Part shown: positions 7,262 through 18,526 of the stretch, piece by piece | How positions within the stretch are numbered: position 1 is the first letter of the stretch | Layout of the letters: every line of letters starts with the position of its first letter | DNA from: JACVRW01 sp963771715 | GTDB lineage: Bacteria > Actinomycetota > Thermoleophilia > Solirubrobacterales > Thermoleophilaceae | Direction: 5' to 3' | Length of the DNA: 64,000 bases | Assembly (NCBI GenBank): GCA_963771715.1 | Contig: CAVYUQ010000008.1 | Coordinates: 124,001 to 188,000, forward strand | Made by a program: the position numbers and the translations under genes | The notes under the pieces: generated by a model | Seen by the model: the letters and a program-made list of their open reading frames with translations, nothing else | What the model was told of the DNA's origin: nothing | Databases searched by the model: none

Positions 7262-10200
7262 ATGGACTTCCGGATCCTTGGCCCGCTTGAGGTCTCCGAC
7301 AACGGTCGGCGGCTTGAGATCGGGGGTCCCAAGCAGCGCACGCTCCTGGCGATCCTCCTCCTGCATCCGAACGAGGTCGTATCGGCGCACAGGCTGATCG
7401 ACGAGGTCTGGGGCGAGGCGCCTCCGGCCACCGCCGCCAAGACTCTGCGGGCGCACGTGTCGCGCCTGCGCAAAGCCCTCAATGGTGAAGCCGGAGCCGC
7501 GGGGCGCACGGGCGGACGCCTCGAAACCCGCGGGCCGGGCTACCTCCTGAACGTGCGGCCCGGCGAGCTCGACGCGGACCGCTGTCAGGCCCTGCTCGAC
7601 GACGCCCGGCGTGCCCTCGCCACGGGCAAGACCGGCGAGGCTGCCGAGAGCATCCGCCGGGCGCTCGAGCTCTGGCGTGGCTCGCCGCTCGCCGACTTCG
7701 CGTACGACGCATTCGCCCAGGCGGAGATCGCCCGCCTCGAGGAGCTTCGCCTGGAGGCCCTCGAGGAGCGCATCGAGGCCGAGCTTGCGCTCGGGCATCA
7801 CCGCGAGGTGGTCGGCGAAGTGGAGGGGCTCCAGGGTCGGCACCCGCTCCGCGAGCGCCTGCTCGGTCAGCTCATGCTCGCGCTCTACCGCTCGGATCGC
7901 CAAACGGAGGCCCTGCACGTCTATCAGCGCGGTCGCATGGCTCTCAACGAGGAGCTCGGGCTCGAGCCGAGTCAGGGGCTGCGCCGACTCGAGCGCCAGA
8001 TCCTCGAGCACGATCCGGCACTGGGGCCCCGCGCGCGGGGTCGACAGCACCAGGCCGCAGCGGCCCGGCGGAAGCCGCGTCCGATCGTTCTCGCCGGGGT
8101 GCTAGCCCTTGCCGCCGCCGTCGCCACGGCCGTGCTCCTGCTCGCCCGCGGCGGCAGCGTCGAGGCGGTCGCGCGCAGCGGGGTGGGCGCCCATGACGCG
8201 AAGACCGGGGAGCTGCTGGCCACAATCCCGCTGGGGACGACGCCCTCGACGGTTGCCGTGGGAGAAGGAGCCGTCTGGGTGCTCGATGCCGACGACAAGA
8301 CCGTCTCGCGGATCGATCCGTCACGGCGCACGGTCACGCGGACCTTCGGCACGGCCTCAACCCCCACCGACCTTGCCGTCGGAGCGGGTGCGGTCTGGAT
8401 TGGCAATGGCTTTCGCAAGCCAGGCGTCCACGGTCCCTTCGTCCCGGAGAGCGTCTCCCGCATCGACCCGCGATCGGGTCTCATCGCCGAGACGATCCCG
8501 CTTCCCCGGGGGCGCGGGCCATACCTGCAGGGTCACGCGATCGTCCAGCAGCACATCGCCGTCACGGCCGCTGCGGTGTGGGCCATCAATCCCGACCTGA
8601 CCGTCTCCCGGATCGATCCCCGGACCAACGACGTCGTGGCGACGATCGGGGGAGTCAAGGCGCTGAACATCGCCGCCGGAGACGGCGGCGTGTGGGTTGT
8701 CGACGGCGAGACGGCCGTGGCCCGGATCGACCCCGCAACCAACCGTGTGACCCGGAGGATCGAGGTCGCCACCGACAGCCTTACAGCGCTCGCGGTTGGC
8801 GCCGGCGCAGTGTGGGTGGCCAACACGCTCGGAGGCAGCGTCTGGCGGATCGACTCCGAGCCGGCCACTCTCCTGCATGAGATCCCGCTCGAGCTCGGAG
8901 TGGGCGGCGTTGCCTTCGGCTCGGGGAGCGTTTGGGCGACCAACGAGATCGCCGGGAAGCTCTACCGGATCGATCCGCGCACGAACCGGGCCCGCATGGT
9001 CAGCCGAGTGGCCGCACCGCGCGGGGTGGCGTTCGGGGCGGGCACGGCCTGGGTCACGGCCGGAGGGCCGCCGTCCGCCGACGAGACGCTGCCGGTCTCG
9101 GCGTGCGGCAAGGTCTTCGCCGGCGGCGCCGCCGGCCGCCGGTTGCTGCTCGTGTCGAACCTCCCCCTGCAGGGCACCTGGAGCCCAGCAACTCGGCCCA
9201 TGGTGGAGGCGATCCGGTTCGTGCTAGAGCGGCATGGCTTCCGGGCAGGGCGACACACGGTCGGCTACCAGTCGTGCGACGAGTCGACCGCAAAGGCGCA
9301 CGGGTTCGAGTTCTACAGGTGCTACTCGAACGCGAGGGCCTATGCACGCAGCCCGGACGTGATCGGCGTCATCGGCGCGCACAGCTCCTTCTGCTCGTAC
9401 TTCCAGATCCCGATCGCGAACCAGGCGCCCGGCGGACCGCTGGCCATGATCAGCCCATCCAACACCTGGACCGGGCTCACACGTCCCCACAGGGGCATGA
9501 AGGAGGGCGAGCTCCGCGATCGCTACCCGACCGGCGAGCGCAACTACGTCCGGATCGCGGCGGCCGATCACCTCCAGGCCGTCGCCGACGCGGAGCTCGC
9601 CAGGCAGCTCGGATCGAAGCGCATGTTCGTGCTCCGATACGGCGACGATCCTTACCTGGCGGGGTTCGCCGCGAACGTCGGAAGGGCGGCGGGGAACCTG
9701 GGCATAGAGGTCGCGGGCTCCGACGCCTGGAATCCAGATGCGCGGCACTTCGACCGGCTTGCTCGGCGAGTCTCCCGGGCGGGCGCGGATGCGGTGTTCA
9801 TCGCTGGCCATCTCCTGCCGAACGGCGGCGAGCTGGTCCGTGATCTTCGTGCCGAGCTCGGCCCCGACGCCGCGCTGATCGCCACCGACTACTTCTGGAC
9901 CATTCCCAATCTGATTGCGGCCGCCGGACCCGCCGCTCGCGGAATGTACGTGAGCGTCTTCGGCCTCCCGAACAGCCAGCTACCGCCCAGAGGACAGCGA
10001 TTCCTCGCGGATTTCGGAGCCACGCGCGGAGGCGATCCGACCCCGCACTTCTCCGCGGCGTACGCCGCCCAGGCCGCGGAGATCATGCTCGACGCGATCG
10101 CCCGCTCAGACGGCACGCGCACATCGGTGACGCGCGAGCTCCGCCGGACGACGGTTGAGGACGGCATCCTCGGAGACATCCGCTTCGACGCGAATGGCGA

Positions 10201-10330
10201 CCTCGCGGTGGGACCTGTGTCGATCCTCCGCGTGGCCGCCAAACGTCAGCCGAACTCGCTTATCCTGCCTCAGTATCGAGGCGCGGTTCTCGACCGGGTC
10301 GTCAGGGCCAGCGCGTCTGGTCTTCGTTGA
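7262..10330 (+). CDS. Transmembrane SARP-type regulator with propeller and LivJ-like sensor
   Basis: A 1022-residue single protein. Residues 1-95 are an OmpR-type winged helix as in SARP/AfsR regulators (FRILGPLEVSDNGRRLEIGG, then KTLRAHVSRLRKAL). Residues about 100-245 form a BTAD helical domain. A membrane helix spans about 274-296 (VLAGVLALAAAVATAVLLLA). Residues about 300-605 hold YncE/NHL-like propeller blades, each with AVGxGAVWV and SRIDP signatures. Residues about 610-1019 resemble a branched-chain-amino-acid binding protein of the periplasmic type I fold. Topology implies cytoplasmic DNA binding and an external sensor, as in CadC/ToxR. The ATG is chosen over a GTG nine codons upstream because it begins the canonical domain. 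Ligand and targets are unknown. Confidence 0.88.
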   Translation: MDFRILGPLEVSDNGRRLEIGGPKQRTLLAILLLHPNEVVSAHRLIDEVWGEAPPATAAKTLRAHVSRLRKALNGEAGAAGRTGGRLETRGPGYLLNVRPGELDADRCQALLDDARRALATGKTGEAAESIRRALELWRGSPLADFAYDAFAQAEIARLEELRLEALEERIEAELALGHHREVVGEVEGLQGRHPLRERLLGQLMLALYRSDRQTEALHVYQRGRMALNEELGLEPSQGLRRLERQILEHDPALGPRARGRQHQAAAARRKPRPIVLAGVLALAAAVATAVLLLARGGSVEAVARSGVGAHDAKTGELLATIPLGTTPSTVAVGEGAVWVLDADDKTVSRIDPSRRTVTRTFGTASTPTDLAVGAGAVWIGNGFRKPGVHGPFVPESVSRIDPRSGLIAETIPLPRGRGPYLQGHAIVQQHIAVTAAAVWAINPDLTVSRIDPRTNDVVATIGGVKALNIAAGDGGVWVVDGETAVARIDPATNRVTRRIEVATDSLTALAVGAGAVWVANTLGGSVWRIDSEPATLLHEIPLELGVGGVAFGSGSVWATNEIAGKLYRIDPRTNRARMVSRVAAPRGVAFGAGTAWVTAGGPPSADETLPVSACGKVFAGGAAGRRLLLVSNLPLQGTWSPATRPMVEAIRFVLERHGFRAGRHTVGYQSCDESTAKAHGFEFYRCYSNARAYARSPDVIGVIGAHSSFCSYFQIPIANQAPGGPLAMISPSNTWTGLTRPHRGMKEGELRDRYPTGERNYVRIAAADHLQAVADAELARQLGSKRMFVLRYGDDPYLAGFAANVGRAAGNLGIEVAGSDAWNPDARHFDRLARRVSRAGADAVFIAGHLLPNGGELVRDLRAELGPDAALIATDYFWTIPNLIAAAGPAARGMYVSVFGLPNSQLPPRGQRFLADFGATRGGDPTPHFSAAYAAQAAEIMLDAIARSDGTRTSVTRELRRTTVEDGILGDIRFDANGDLAVGPVSILRVAAKRQPNSLILPQYRGAVLDRVVRASASGLR

Positions 10331-10366
10331 CTCGAGCGCTCGCTACCGGCGCTCCCCGCCCCGCGC

Positions 10367-12071
10367 TCAGCTCGCCGCGATGCGGAAGCTGGCCGTGCGG
10401 AGCGGGGAGCGGTTGCCGGCGGCGTCGGTGGCGGCGATCACGGCGCGGTAGCGGCCGGGCCGGAGTGCCCGCTTCCCGATCCTGCCGCTGAATCGGATGC
10501 TGTTCGCGCCGTTCGCCGCGCTGCGCCGGAGCGTCCCGACGCCGACGTAGCGCGTGCAGCGCTTCGCCTGCCGCAGCCGCGGCGAGGGCGCGACGCACCG
10601 GCCGCCGGCGCGGCGGCCGGGAAGCGCGCGCTGGAGCTTGAGGGTGATCCGCGCCGGCTCGCTGAGCGAGTACCTGAAGCGCGTGCCGTGTGGCAGCGCG
10701 GCCGCCACCGGCGTGGCGGCGCGAGCCAGCGCGAACAGTGACGGCGTGGCCCGGAAGCGCCCGATCAGCGGTGCCTGCGTGTCGAGGGCCGGGCTGCTGC
10801 CCGCTCCGCCGGCGGGCGGCGGATCTCCGCCCCCGGCGGCACCGGTCTGAAACTCGAAGGCGCCCAGGTCGCGGCGCGGCGTCCCGTCGCCGTTGCCGTC
10901 CACGAGCGACGGGTGGCCGTCCATATCGGCCCCCTGCGCAGTGCCCGGATCGCCTACGTCGATCAGCGGAGAGTCGGGCCGCAGGTGGTAATCGCCGAAC
11001 TGCGGATCCACGAACCGGGCATCGCCGACGTTCAGCATGTTGGTCAGAGTTGATGCCCGCATTCACGCCGCTGATCTCGTTCGGCCCGGACTCGATGTCG
11101 GAGTACGACACGGCGATCCGCGCATGACCGCCCCCCTTGGTGGACGCCGTGAGCCGGCCGCCTCGGATGATCGAGTTCTTCAGGTTCACGTCGGCGTTCT
11201 GGTCAGGGGCAGAGAACGTGTTGGCCACCACCGCTTGGCTGGCGTTGCGGCCAGGCCCGACGATCGTCAACCCGTCGGCGTTGATCGTGGCGGGCCCGCC
11301 GGGCTGCGGGTTCGCGTAGAGCGCCACGGAGTTCAGCGCGCCTGTATGCATGACGCTGTTCTTGACGGTCGTCACGTTGCCGCCGCCCACCAGCGCGACC
11401 GAGGCCGAGAAGCGCGAGCGCTCGATCGTCCCGCCATGGGCGCTCGCGACCCCGAGGTAGGCCACCATCGTGGAGTTGCGCACCGTGCCGCCGCCGGCGT
11501 CGAGCCAGACGGCCGTCGTCTGCGGCGCTCCGGCCAGCATCACGCTCGAGTCCTCGAGCGTCCCGCCGTTCTCGAGGTGAACGCCAGTCCGCTTGGCCTG
11601 CTGCGGCGAAGCCTCGACGACGTCGATTCGCCGCGCTGCGTCGTCGGTCGCCAGTCCGTTGAAGCCGTACGCGGCGCTGGCCGGTATCTGGATCCTCAGG
11701 TCGTGAACCGAGCTTCCCGCTCCGCCGAAGAGGCGCAGCACGCCGGTCGCTGCGCTCGGGCCCGTGAGGACGGTCTGCCCTGGCCCCTTCCCGATGATCT
11801 CCACCGGTGAGTTCGACTGGCTGTAGTCGAACCCGCCCGTGGTCGGCGCGGTGTAGGTCCAGGCGCCGAGAAAGATGCGGTCGGGGTCGGTGTTGGCCTT
11901 GGCCTTTTCGAGCGCCGTCTGGAGATCCACGACGTTCGTGCCGCCGCAGCCGACGTTGGGGACCACGCAGTAGTCGGCGGCGCCCGCGACGGCGGGGAGA
12001 GCTCCCGTCAGGCCGGCCGCCACCGCACCTGCGGCCAACCAGCGGCAGATGCGATTCGGTCGAGCGGTCAT
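10367..12071 (-). CDS. Secreted right-handed beta-helix protein, one frame break
   Basis: About 567 residues after correction. A signal peptide (LAAGAVAAGLTGALPAVAGA) is followed by a parallel beta-helix region (VLTGPSAATGVLRLFGG, VWLDAGGGTVRNSTM, VNLKNSIIRGG), a calcium-rich-looking segment (DGHPSLVDGNGDGTPRRD) and an Ig-like C-terminus ending RTASFRIAAS. The frame breaks near 11050, where one surplus A separates GVNAGI from TLTNMLNVGDARFVDPQF. The ATG overlaps the TGA of the upstream beta-helix gene (ATGA), so the two are co-translated. The fold is used by polysaccharide lyases and surface adhesins; no catalytic motif is evident. Confidence 0.78.
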
Positions 12072-13714
12072 GGCGACAACCTCGCGCCGGCGCGCCGGCG
12101 GACGGTCACGGCCGCCTTGGTCGTCCTCGACACCCCCGCGCCGTCGTGCGCGACGTTGGTGTCCCTGCCTCGCAGGCGACGCACGCCCCTGAGCCGCCGC
12201 TGGCCGGCGCGCGTGACGCGCACCCGTAGCTTGGCCCGACCGCCGGCGGCCATGGAGAACCGCGCCCTGCCGAGGACGACCCGCCGCGCGGCAGCCGCGC
12301 CCTGGCGCGGCCGCGCGGTGAGCGTCGTCCGGCCCGAGCAGCCACCCACCGTGCCCACAGGGCAGCTCAGCTTCAGCGTGATGAACTTGCCGGAGAGGGT
12401 GAGCCTGCTGGACACGAGCGCGACGCCCGCGAATCCCGCTGGCGAGCTCGGAGCCGAGGAGACCGGCGGCGCCTGGGTGGTGAAGGTGTGGGCGTATCCC
12501 CGACTGATCCCGGTCTTGTTGGACGCCACGAGCCGGTAGTGGTACGTCGTCCCGGGGCTCAGGCCGTCGAGCGCGGCCGTAACCGGGAGCGCACCGAGGC
12601 CGGCGCCCGGGTCCGTCGCGTTCGTGCTGCTGCCGTACGCCGTCGTGGGGCCGTACTCGAAGTGGTAGCTGGTCGGGACGGCGTTCGCGGTAACGCTTCC
12701 GATCAGCGTCGCGGACTGGGTGCCGATCCCGGTGGCCGGCCCGGTGACCACCAGGGGAGCCGGGACGTACTCGTCGGCGCCGATGTCCGTCGGGCCGATG
12801 CGGCGCGGGTCGCCTTCGAAGTCGAACGAGCCGTTGAGCGGCTCGTTGAGGCCGGCGTCGATCGTCACCGAGCCGGCGGCCTGGCGGTAGTCGCCTGCGG
12901 CCGCATTGACGAACGTGGGCGCCACGTGCTGGTTGCCCCCGCCGTCGACGCACTCGATGTTGAACCCGTACTTCGCGCAGTTCGCGAAGTTCGAGTGGGT
13001 CGCGGTGAGCGTGACCCCACCCCCGAGGCCGTCGCTGCCGATCCAAATGCTGTCGCCACCGGGGCCGCCTTGGGCGATGACATTCGTGAGACTGACCGTG
13101 ACCTGCCCCGACCCGAAGATGTTGATCGCCGTCTCGCCCGGCTCGGTCGCGATCGCGGTCACATTGCGGAGGCTGGCGGTATTCGTCCCGCCTTCCCAAC
13201 TCGCACAGATGGGATTCCGCTCAGCGACGACGACGCTGTCGCGGATGATGCCGTTCAGGAACAAAACCGCGCAGGTCGTTACGGGGGCGCCCTTTACGAC
13301 GACCCGGTCGATCCTCGCCCCCGAGGTAGTCACGGCGGCGGCGTCTTCCGCCTGCTCGATGTCCACGTCGCGGAGCAGGGAGCCGTTCATCAGCCGCAGC
13401 CCCCCTTGGCTCGGACCGCTGAACAGCAGCCGCGGGTGGGGCTGGCCCGCGATCCCGCGAATCGTGATGTTCGCGTTGTCCTCGACCGTCTCCGTCAGCG
13501 GATAGTCGCCGGGGTTCAGGATGACCTCGTCCCCTGCCTTGGCGACCGTCATGGCGGACTTGAGGCTGCACGGCGTCTCAGAAAGGCAGCCGATGCCGCC
13601 ACCCGTGGGGCTTGCGTAGCGCTGCGCGGCCGAGGCGGCCGACGGAACCGCTGCGACCGTGACGGCGGCAGCGAGGACAGCGAATAGACACGGCGTGCGT
13701 CCTGGGACGTGCAT
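12068..13714 (-). CDS. Secreted beta-helix protein with fibronectin-like domain
   Basis: A 548-residue protein. A signal peptide (LFAVLAAAVTVAAVPSAASA) precedes a pectate-lyase-like beta-helix of about 300 residues (YASPTGGGIGCLSETPCSLKS onward). Next comes a fibronectin-III-like module around residues 330-420 (SYHFEYGPTTAYGSST, LSPGTTYHYRLVASN) and a basic Ig-like tail. Beta-helices of this kind bind or cleave polysaccharides; an enzymatic role is not shown. An in-frame GTG three codons upstream is an alternative start. It heads a two-gene unit about 90 bases downstream of hutI on the same strand. Confidence 0.82.
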   Translation of the reverse strand: MHVPGRTPCLFAVLAAAVTVAAVPSAASAAQRYASPTGGGIGCLSETPCSLKSAMTVAKAGDEVILNPGDYPLTETVEDNANITIRGIAGQPHPRLLFSGPSQGGLRLMNGSLLRDVDIEQAEDAAAVTTSGARIDRVVVKGAPVTTCAVLFLNGIIRDSVVVAERNPICASWEGGTNTASLRNVTAIATEPGETAINIFGSGQVTVSLTNVIAQGGPGGDSIWIGSDGLGGGVTLTATHSNFANCAKYGFNIECVDGGGNQHVAPTFVNAAAGDYRQAAGSVTIDAGLNEPLNGSFDFEGDPRRIGPTDIGADEYVPAPLVVTGPATGIGTQSATLIGSVTANAVPTSYHFEYGPTTAYGSSTNATDPGAGLGALPVTAALDGLSPGTTYHYRLVASNKTGISRGYAHTFTTQAPPVSSAPSSPAGFAGVALVSSRLTLSGKFITLKLSCPVGTVGGCSGRTTLTARPRQGAAAARRVVLGRARFSMAAGGRAKLRVRVTRAGQRRLRGVRRLRGRDTNVAHDGAGVSRTTKAAVTVRRRAGARLSP

Positions 13715-13807
13715 GGCACCCACCGTCTCAGCACGGAGAGCGCACAGCCATGGGGGCGTTCCGCCAATCTGGTGGCGGACAACCGACGCCCCGCGTGCGG
13801 TTTGCCC

Positions 13808-14968
13808 CTACGCCACGCGGCCGGCCATCACCGTCGTGGCCACCAGCGGGACGCCCGGCCGGTACACGAGGTGCGTGTAGGAGGGGCAGTCGAGGATCAC
13901 CGCGTCCGCTCGCGCGCCGGGCGTGAGCCGGCCGACGTCGTCGCGTGCAGCGCCCGCGCGCCGCCGCGCGTGGCGGCCAGGAGCGCCTCCTCGGGCGTCA
14001 TCCGCATGTCGCGCACGGCGAGCGCGATGCAGAACGCCATCGAGGTCGTGTAGCTGGAGCCCGGGTTGCAGTTGGTCGCGATGGCCACCTCGACGCCGGC
14101 GTCGATCGCGCGGCGCGCGTCGGGGTAGGGCTGGCGGGTCGAGAAGTCCGTGGCGGGCAGGAAGGTGGCCACCGTCTCGCCGCCTGCGAGCGCGGCGACG
14201 TCGTCGTCCGACAGGTAGGTGCAGTGGTCCACCGAAGCGGCGCCCATCTCGACCGCGAGACGGACGCCCGGCCCGAAGCCCAGCTGGTTCCCATGCACGC
14301 GCAGGCCGAGCCCGGCGTCGCGGCCGGCCTCGAGCACGGCGCGTGACTGGTCGGCGTCGAAGGCGCCCTCCTCGCAGAACACGTCGATCCAGCGCGCATA
14401 CGGGCGGCAGGCGGCGAGCATCTCGCCGCATACGAGCTCCACGTACTCGTCCGCGCGGCCCTCGTACTCGGGCGGCACCGCGTGCGCTCCCAGGAACGTC
14501 ACGTCGTCGGTCAGCTCCGCCGCGACCGCGCACGAGCGGCGCTCCGTCTCCGGCTCGAGCCCGTAGCCGGACTTGATCTCCAGGTGCGTGATGCCGGCGC
14601 GCACGGCCTCGGCGCGGCGCGCGCGGGCGAGCGAGCGCAGCTCGTCGTCGCCGGCGGCGCGGGTGGCCTCGGTCGTGACCCGGATCCCGGACGCCGCGTA
14701 CGGCCGCCCGGCCATGCGCGCGGCGAACTCGTCGGCGCGGTCGCCGGCGAAGACGAGGTGCGTGTGGCTGTCGACGAAGCCCGGGATCACGCAGCGCCCC
14801 GCGGCGTCGAGCCGCTCGTCACCCTCGGCGCCCGCGCGCTCGATCGCGACCGACCCGGTCGCCGTCGATCACGACGGCGGCGTCGCGCACCAGCCCGAGC
14901 GGCCCCTCGCCGAGCGAGGGCTCGCCGGTGACCAGCAGGCCGATGTTGTCGATAACGAGGACGCTCAT
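13808..14968 (-). CDS. hutI: Imidazolonepropionase, two frame breaks
   Basis: Hydrolyses 4-imidazolone-5-propanoate to N-formimino-L-glutamate, the third step of histidine degradation. The metal-binding HxH is in IPGFVDSHTHLVFAGDR, with the conserved EIKSGYGLEPETE, LGAHAVPPEY, HGNQLGFGPG and ATNCNPGSS motifs. The N-terminal strand (MSVLVIDNIGLLVTGE) joins the body across a surplus G near 14855. The C-terminal strand (VGRLTPGARADAVIL) joins across a missing base near 13935. The two shifts cancel, giving 386 codons, the usual family length. ATGA overlap with hutF. Sequence error is more likely than decay. Confidence 0.88.
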
Positions 14969-16293
14969 GCCGTTGCCGCGAGGACGGCCTCATGCAGCTC
15001 GCGGGGCACGTCGATGGTCGCGTGGCGGCCCTCACGGACGAGCTCCCGGCCGTCCGCCAGGACGTCCGTCACGTCGGGCGCGCCGGCCCCGAAGACGACT
15101 GCGTCGAGCGCGTTCGCGGGGTCCGTGCCGGCAAGGCGCACTCCCGCGAGGGATACCGTGACGAGGTCGGCGCGCGCGCCGGGCGCGATCCGCCCGGCGT
15201 CCGGCCACCCCAGGCAGGCGTGCCCGTCTCCGGAGGCGGCACGCAGCAACGCAGCTGCGGTGTGGCGCGCGCGCTCCCCGCTGGCGAGGCGCTCGTCCAG
15301 CTCCACGGCGCGAGCCTCCTCGAAGAGGTCGATCACGGCATGGGAGTCGCTTCCGAGCGACAGCGAGGCGCCCGCCTCGGCCAGGCGGCGCATCTCGCCG
15401 ATGCCGTCGGCCAGGTCGCGCTCGGTCGTCGGGCACGCGCAGCAGCAGGCTCCGCTGCCGCCGAGCAGCGACACGTCGCCGTCGTCAAGGTGCGTGGCGT
15501 GCACAGCGGTGAAGCGCGCCGCGAGCGCGCCCGCATCGGACAGCACCGCGGTCGGGGTGCGCCCGTAAGCCTCGCGGCAAGCCTGGTTCTCGGCCGGCTG
15601 CTCGGATACGTGCGCGTGCAGGGGACGGTCCCGCTCGGCCGCCCAGCCGGCGACGATCGCCGCGGACTCGGGGTCGACCGCCCGCACGCTGTGTATCGCA
15701 CCCCCGAGCCGCACCGACTCCCCCTCCTGAAGCGCCTCGACCCGCTCCGCCCAGGCGGTCGCGCTGCCGTCCGAGAACCGGCGCTGCGGCCCGGCCAGCG
15801 GCTCGCCGATCCCGCCATGCAGGTAGCAGCTGTCGATCAAGGTGATCCGCAGCCCGGCGTCGGCGGCCGCGGCGATCAGCGCGTGGCCCATCTCGTTGGG
15901 GTCGTCGTACGACACGCCGTCGGGGCCGTGATGCAGGTAGTGGAACTCCCCCACCGCCGTCACGCCGGCCAGCACCATCTCGGCGTAGGTGGCGCGGGCG
16001 AGCGCCAGATAGCCCTCCGGATCGAGGCGGGCAGCGAGCCGGTACATGTGCTCGCGCCAGTTCCAGAATGAGCCGCGCCAGTGGGTGCGACCGCGAAGCG
16101 CGCGTTGAAAGGCGTGCGAGTGGGAGTTCGCAAGGCCGGGCAGCGTCAGGCCCTCCAGGCGCCGCGCGCCGGGCGGCGGCGCCGGCGTGGCGCCGGTGAC
16201 CGAGGCGATCCTGCCGTCCTCGACGTCGATCAGAACGCCCGCCTCCGCGCGCTCCCCGCCCAGCCAGGCCAGCTCGCACCAGTAGGCCGTCAC
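14965..16293 (-). CDS. hutF: Formimidoylglutamate deiminase
   Basis: A 442-residue amidohydrolase-superfamily enzyme converting N-formimino-L-glutamate to N-formyl-L-glutamate and ammonia. Motifs in order are the metal-binding HxH in LANSHSHAFQRALRGRTHW, GEFHYLHHGPDG, HAHVSEQPAEN, AVHATHLDD, a CPTTERDLADG segment and LGSDSHAVID. A GTG start overlaps the stop of def, and the stop overlaps hutI, both by four bases. Its product needs a deformylase (HutG), which is not in this operon; the adjacent def gene is the only deformylase present. Confidence 0.93.
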   Translation of the reverse strand: MTAYWCELAWLGGERAEAGVLIDVEDGRIASVTGATPAPPPGARRLEGLTLPGLANSHSHAFQRALRGRTHWRGSFWNWREHMYRLAARLDPEGYLALARATYAEMVLAGVTAVGEFHYLHHGPDGVSYDDPNEMGHALIAAAADAGLRITLIDSCYLHGGIGEPLAGPQRRFSDGSATAWAERVEALQEGESVRLGGAIHSVRAVDPESAAIVAGWAAERDRPLHAHVSEQPAENQACREAYGRTPTAVLSDAGALAARFTAVHATHLDDGDVSLLGGSGACCCACPTTERDLADGIGEMRRLAEAGASLSLGSDSHAVIDLFEEARAVELDERLASGERARHTAAALLRAASGDGHACLGWPDAGRIAPGARADLVTVSLAGVRLAGTDPANALDAVVFGAGAPDVTDVLADGRELVREGRHATIDVPRELHEAVLAATA

Positions 16294-16864
16294 GAGCCCA
16301 CCCGCTCGACGAGCCGTCGGGCTCGCTCCACGAAAGCGTCCTGGTGGAAGCGCTCGAACTCAGCCCACGTGGTGAGCGTCCTCGGATCCTCGACCCGGTC
16401 GACGAACAGGATGCCGTCGAGGTGGTCGAGCTCGTGCTGGAACGTGCCGGCCGTCAGGCCGCGCCTCACCTCCTCGTGCTCCGCGCCCTCGCGGTCGAGG
16501 TAGCGCAGCCGGATGCTCACGTGGCGAGGAACCTCGCCGCGCAGGTCCGGCACGGACAGGCAGCCCTCGTTGATCTGCTCGACGTCGTCGTCCAGCGGCT
16601 CGATCACCGGGTTCACGATCACCGTGAGCGGGATCGGCGGCTTGTAGGGGTAGCGCGGATTGCCCGGCCTCACCTCCACGACGGCCACGCGGAGCGTCTC
16701 GGCCACCTGGTTCGCGGCCAGCCCGGCGCCGTCGGCCGCGCGCATGGTCTCGATCATGTCGTCGATCAGCCGCTGCACCTCCGGCGTGCCCAGCTCCTCG
16801 GGGCTGACCTCGCGCGCGCGTTCGCGCAGGACGGGATGGCCGATCTCCACGATCTCGCGCCGGC

Positions 16865-16868
<4 letters not shown>
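16290..16868 (-). CDS. def: Peptide deformylase-family metalloenzyme inside the hut operon
   Basis: A 192-residue protein with all three deformylase motifs: GAGLAANQ (motif 1), EGCLSVP (motif 2, Cys ligand) and QHELDHLDG (motif 3, HExxH-like with two His ligands). Family members remove the formyl group from N-terminal formylmethionine using Fe2+ or Zn2+. It overlaps hutU upstream and hutF downstream by GTGA on both sides, so it is translated as part of histidine catabolism. The neighbour HutF makes N-formylglutamate, which raises the possibility that this enzyme deformylates that small molecule. It could equally be the housekeeping enzyme. Confidence 0.93.

Positions 16869-18522
<1,654 letters not shown>

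Positions 18523-18526
<4 letters not shown>

Noticed and set aside
13761..13778. Hairpin CCGCCA/TGGCGG as terminator of the hut operon
   Set aside because: Only six base pairs, without a U tract; too weak to claim.
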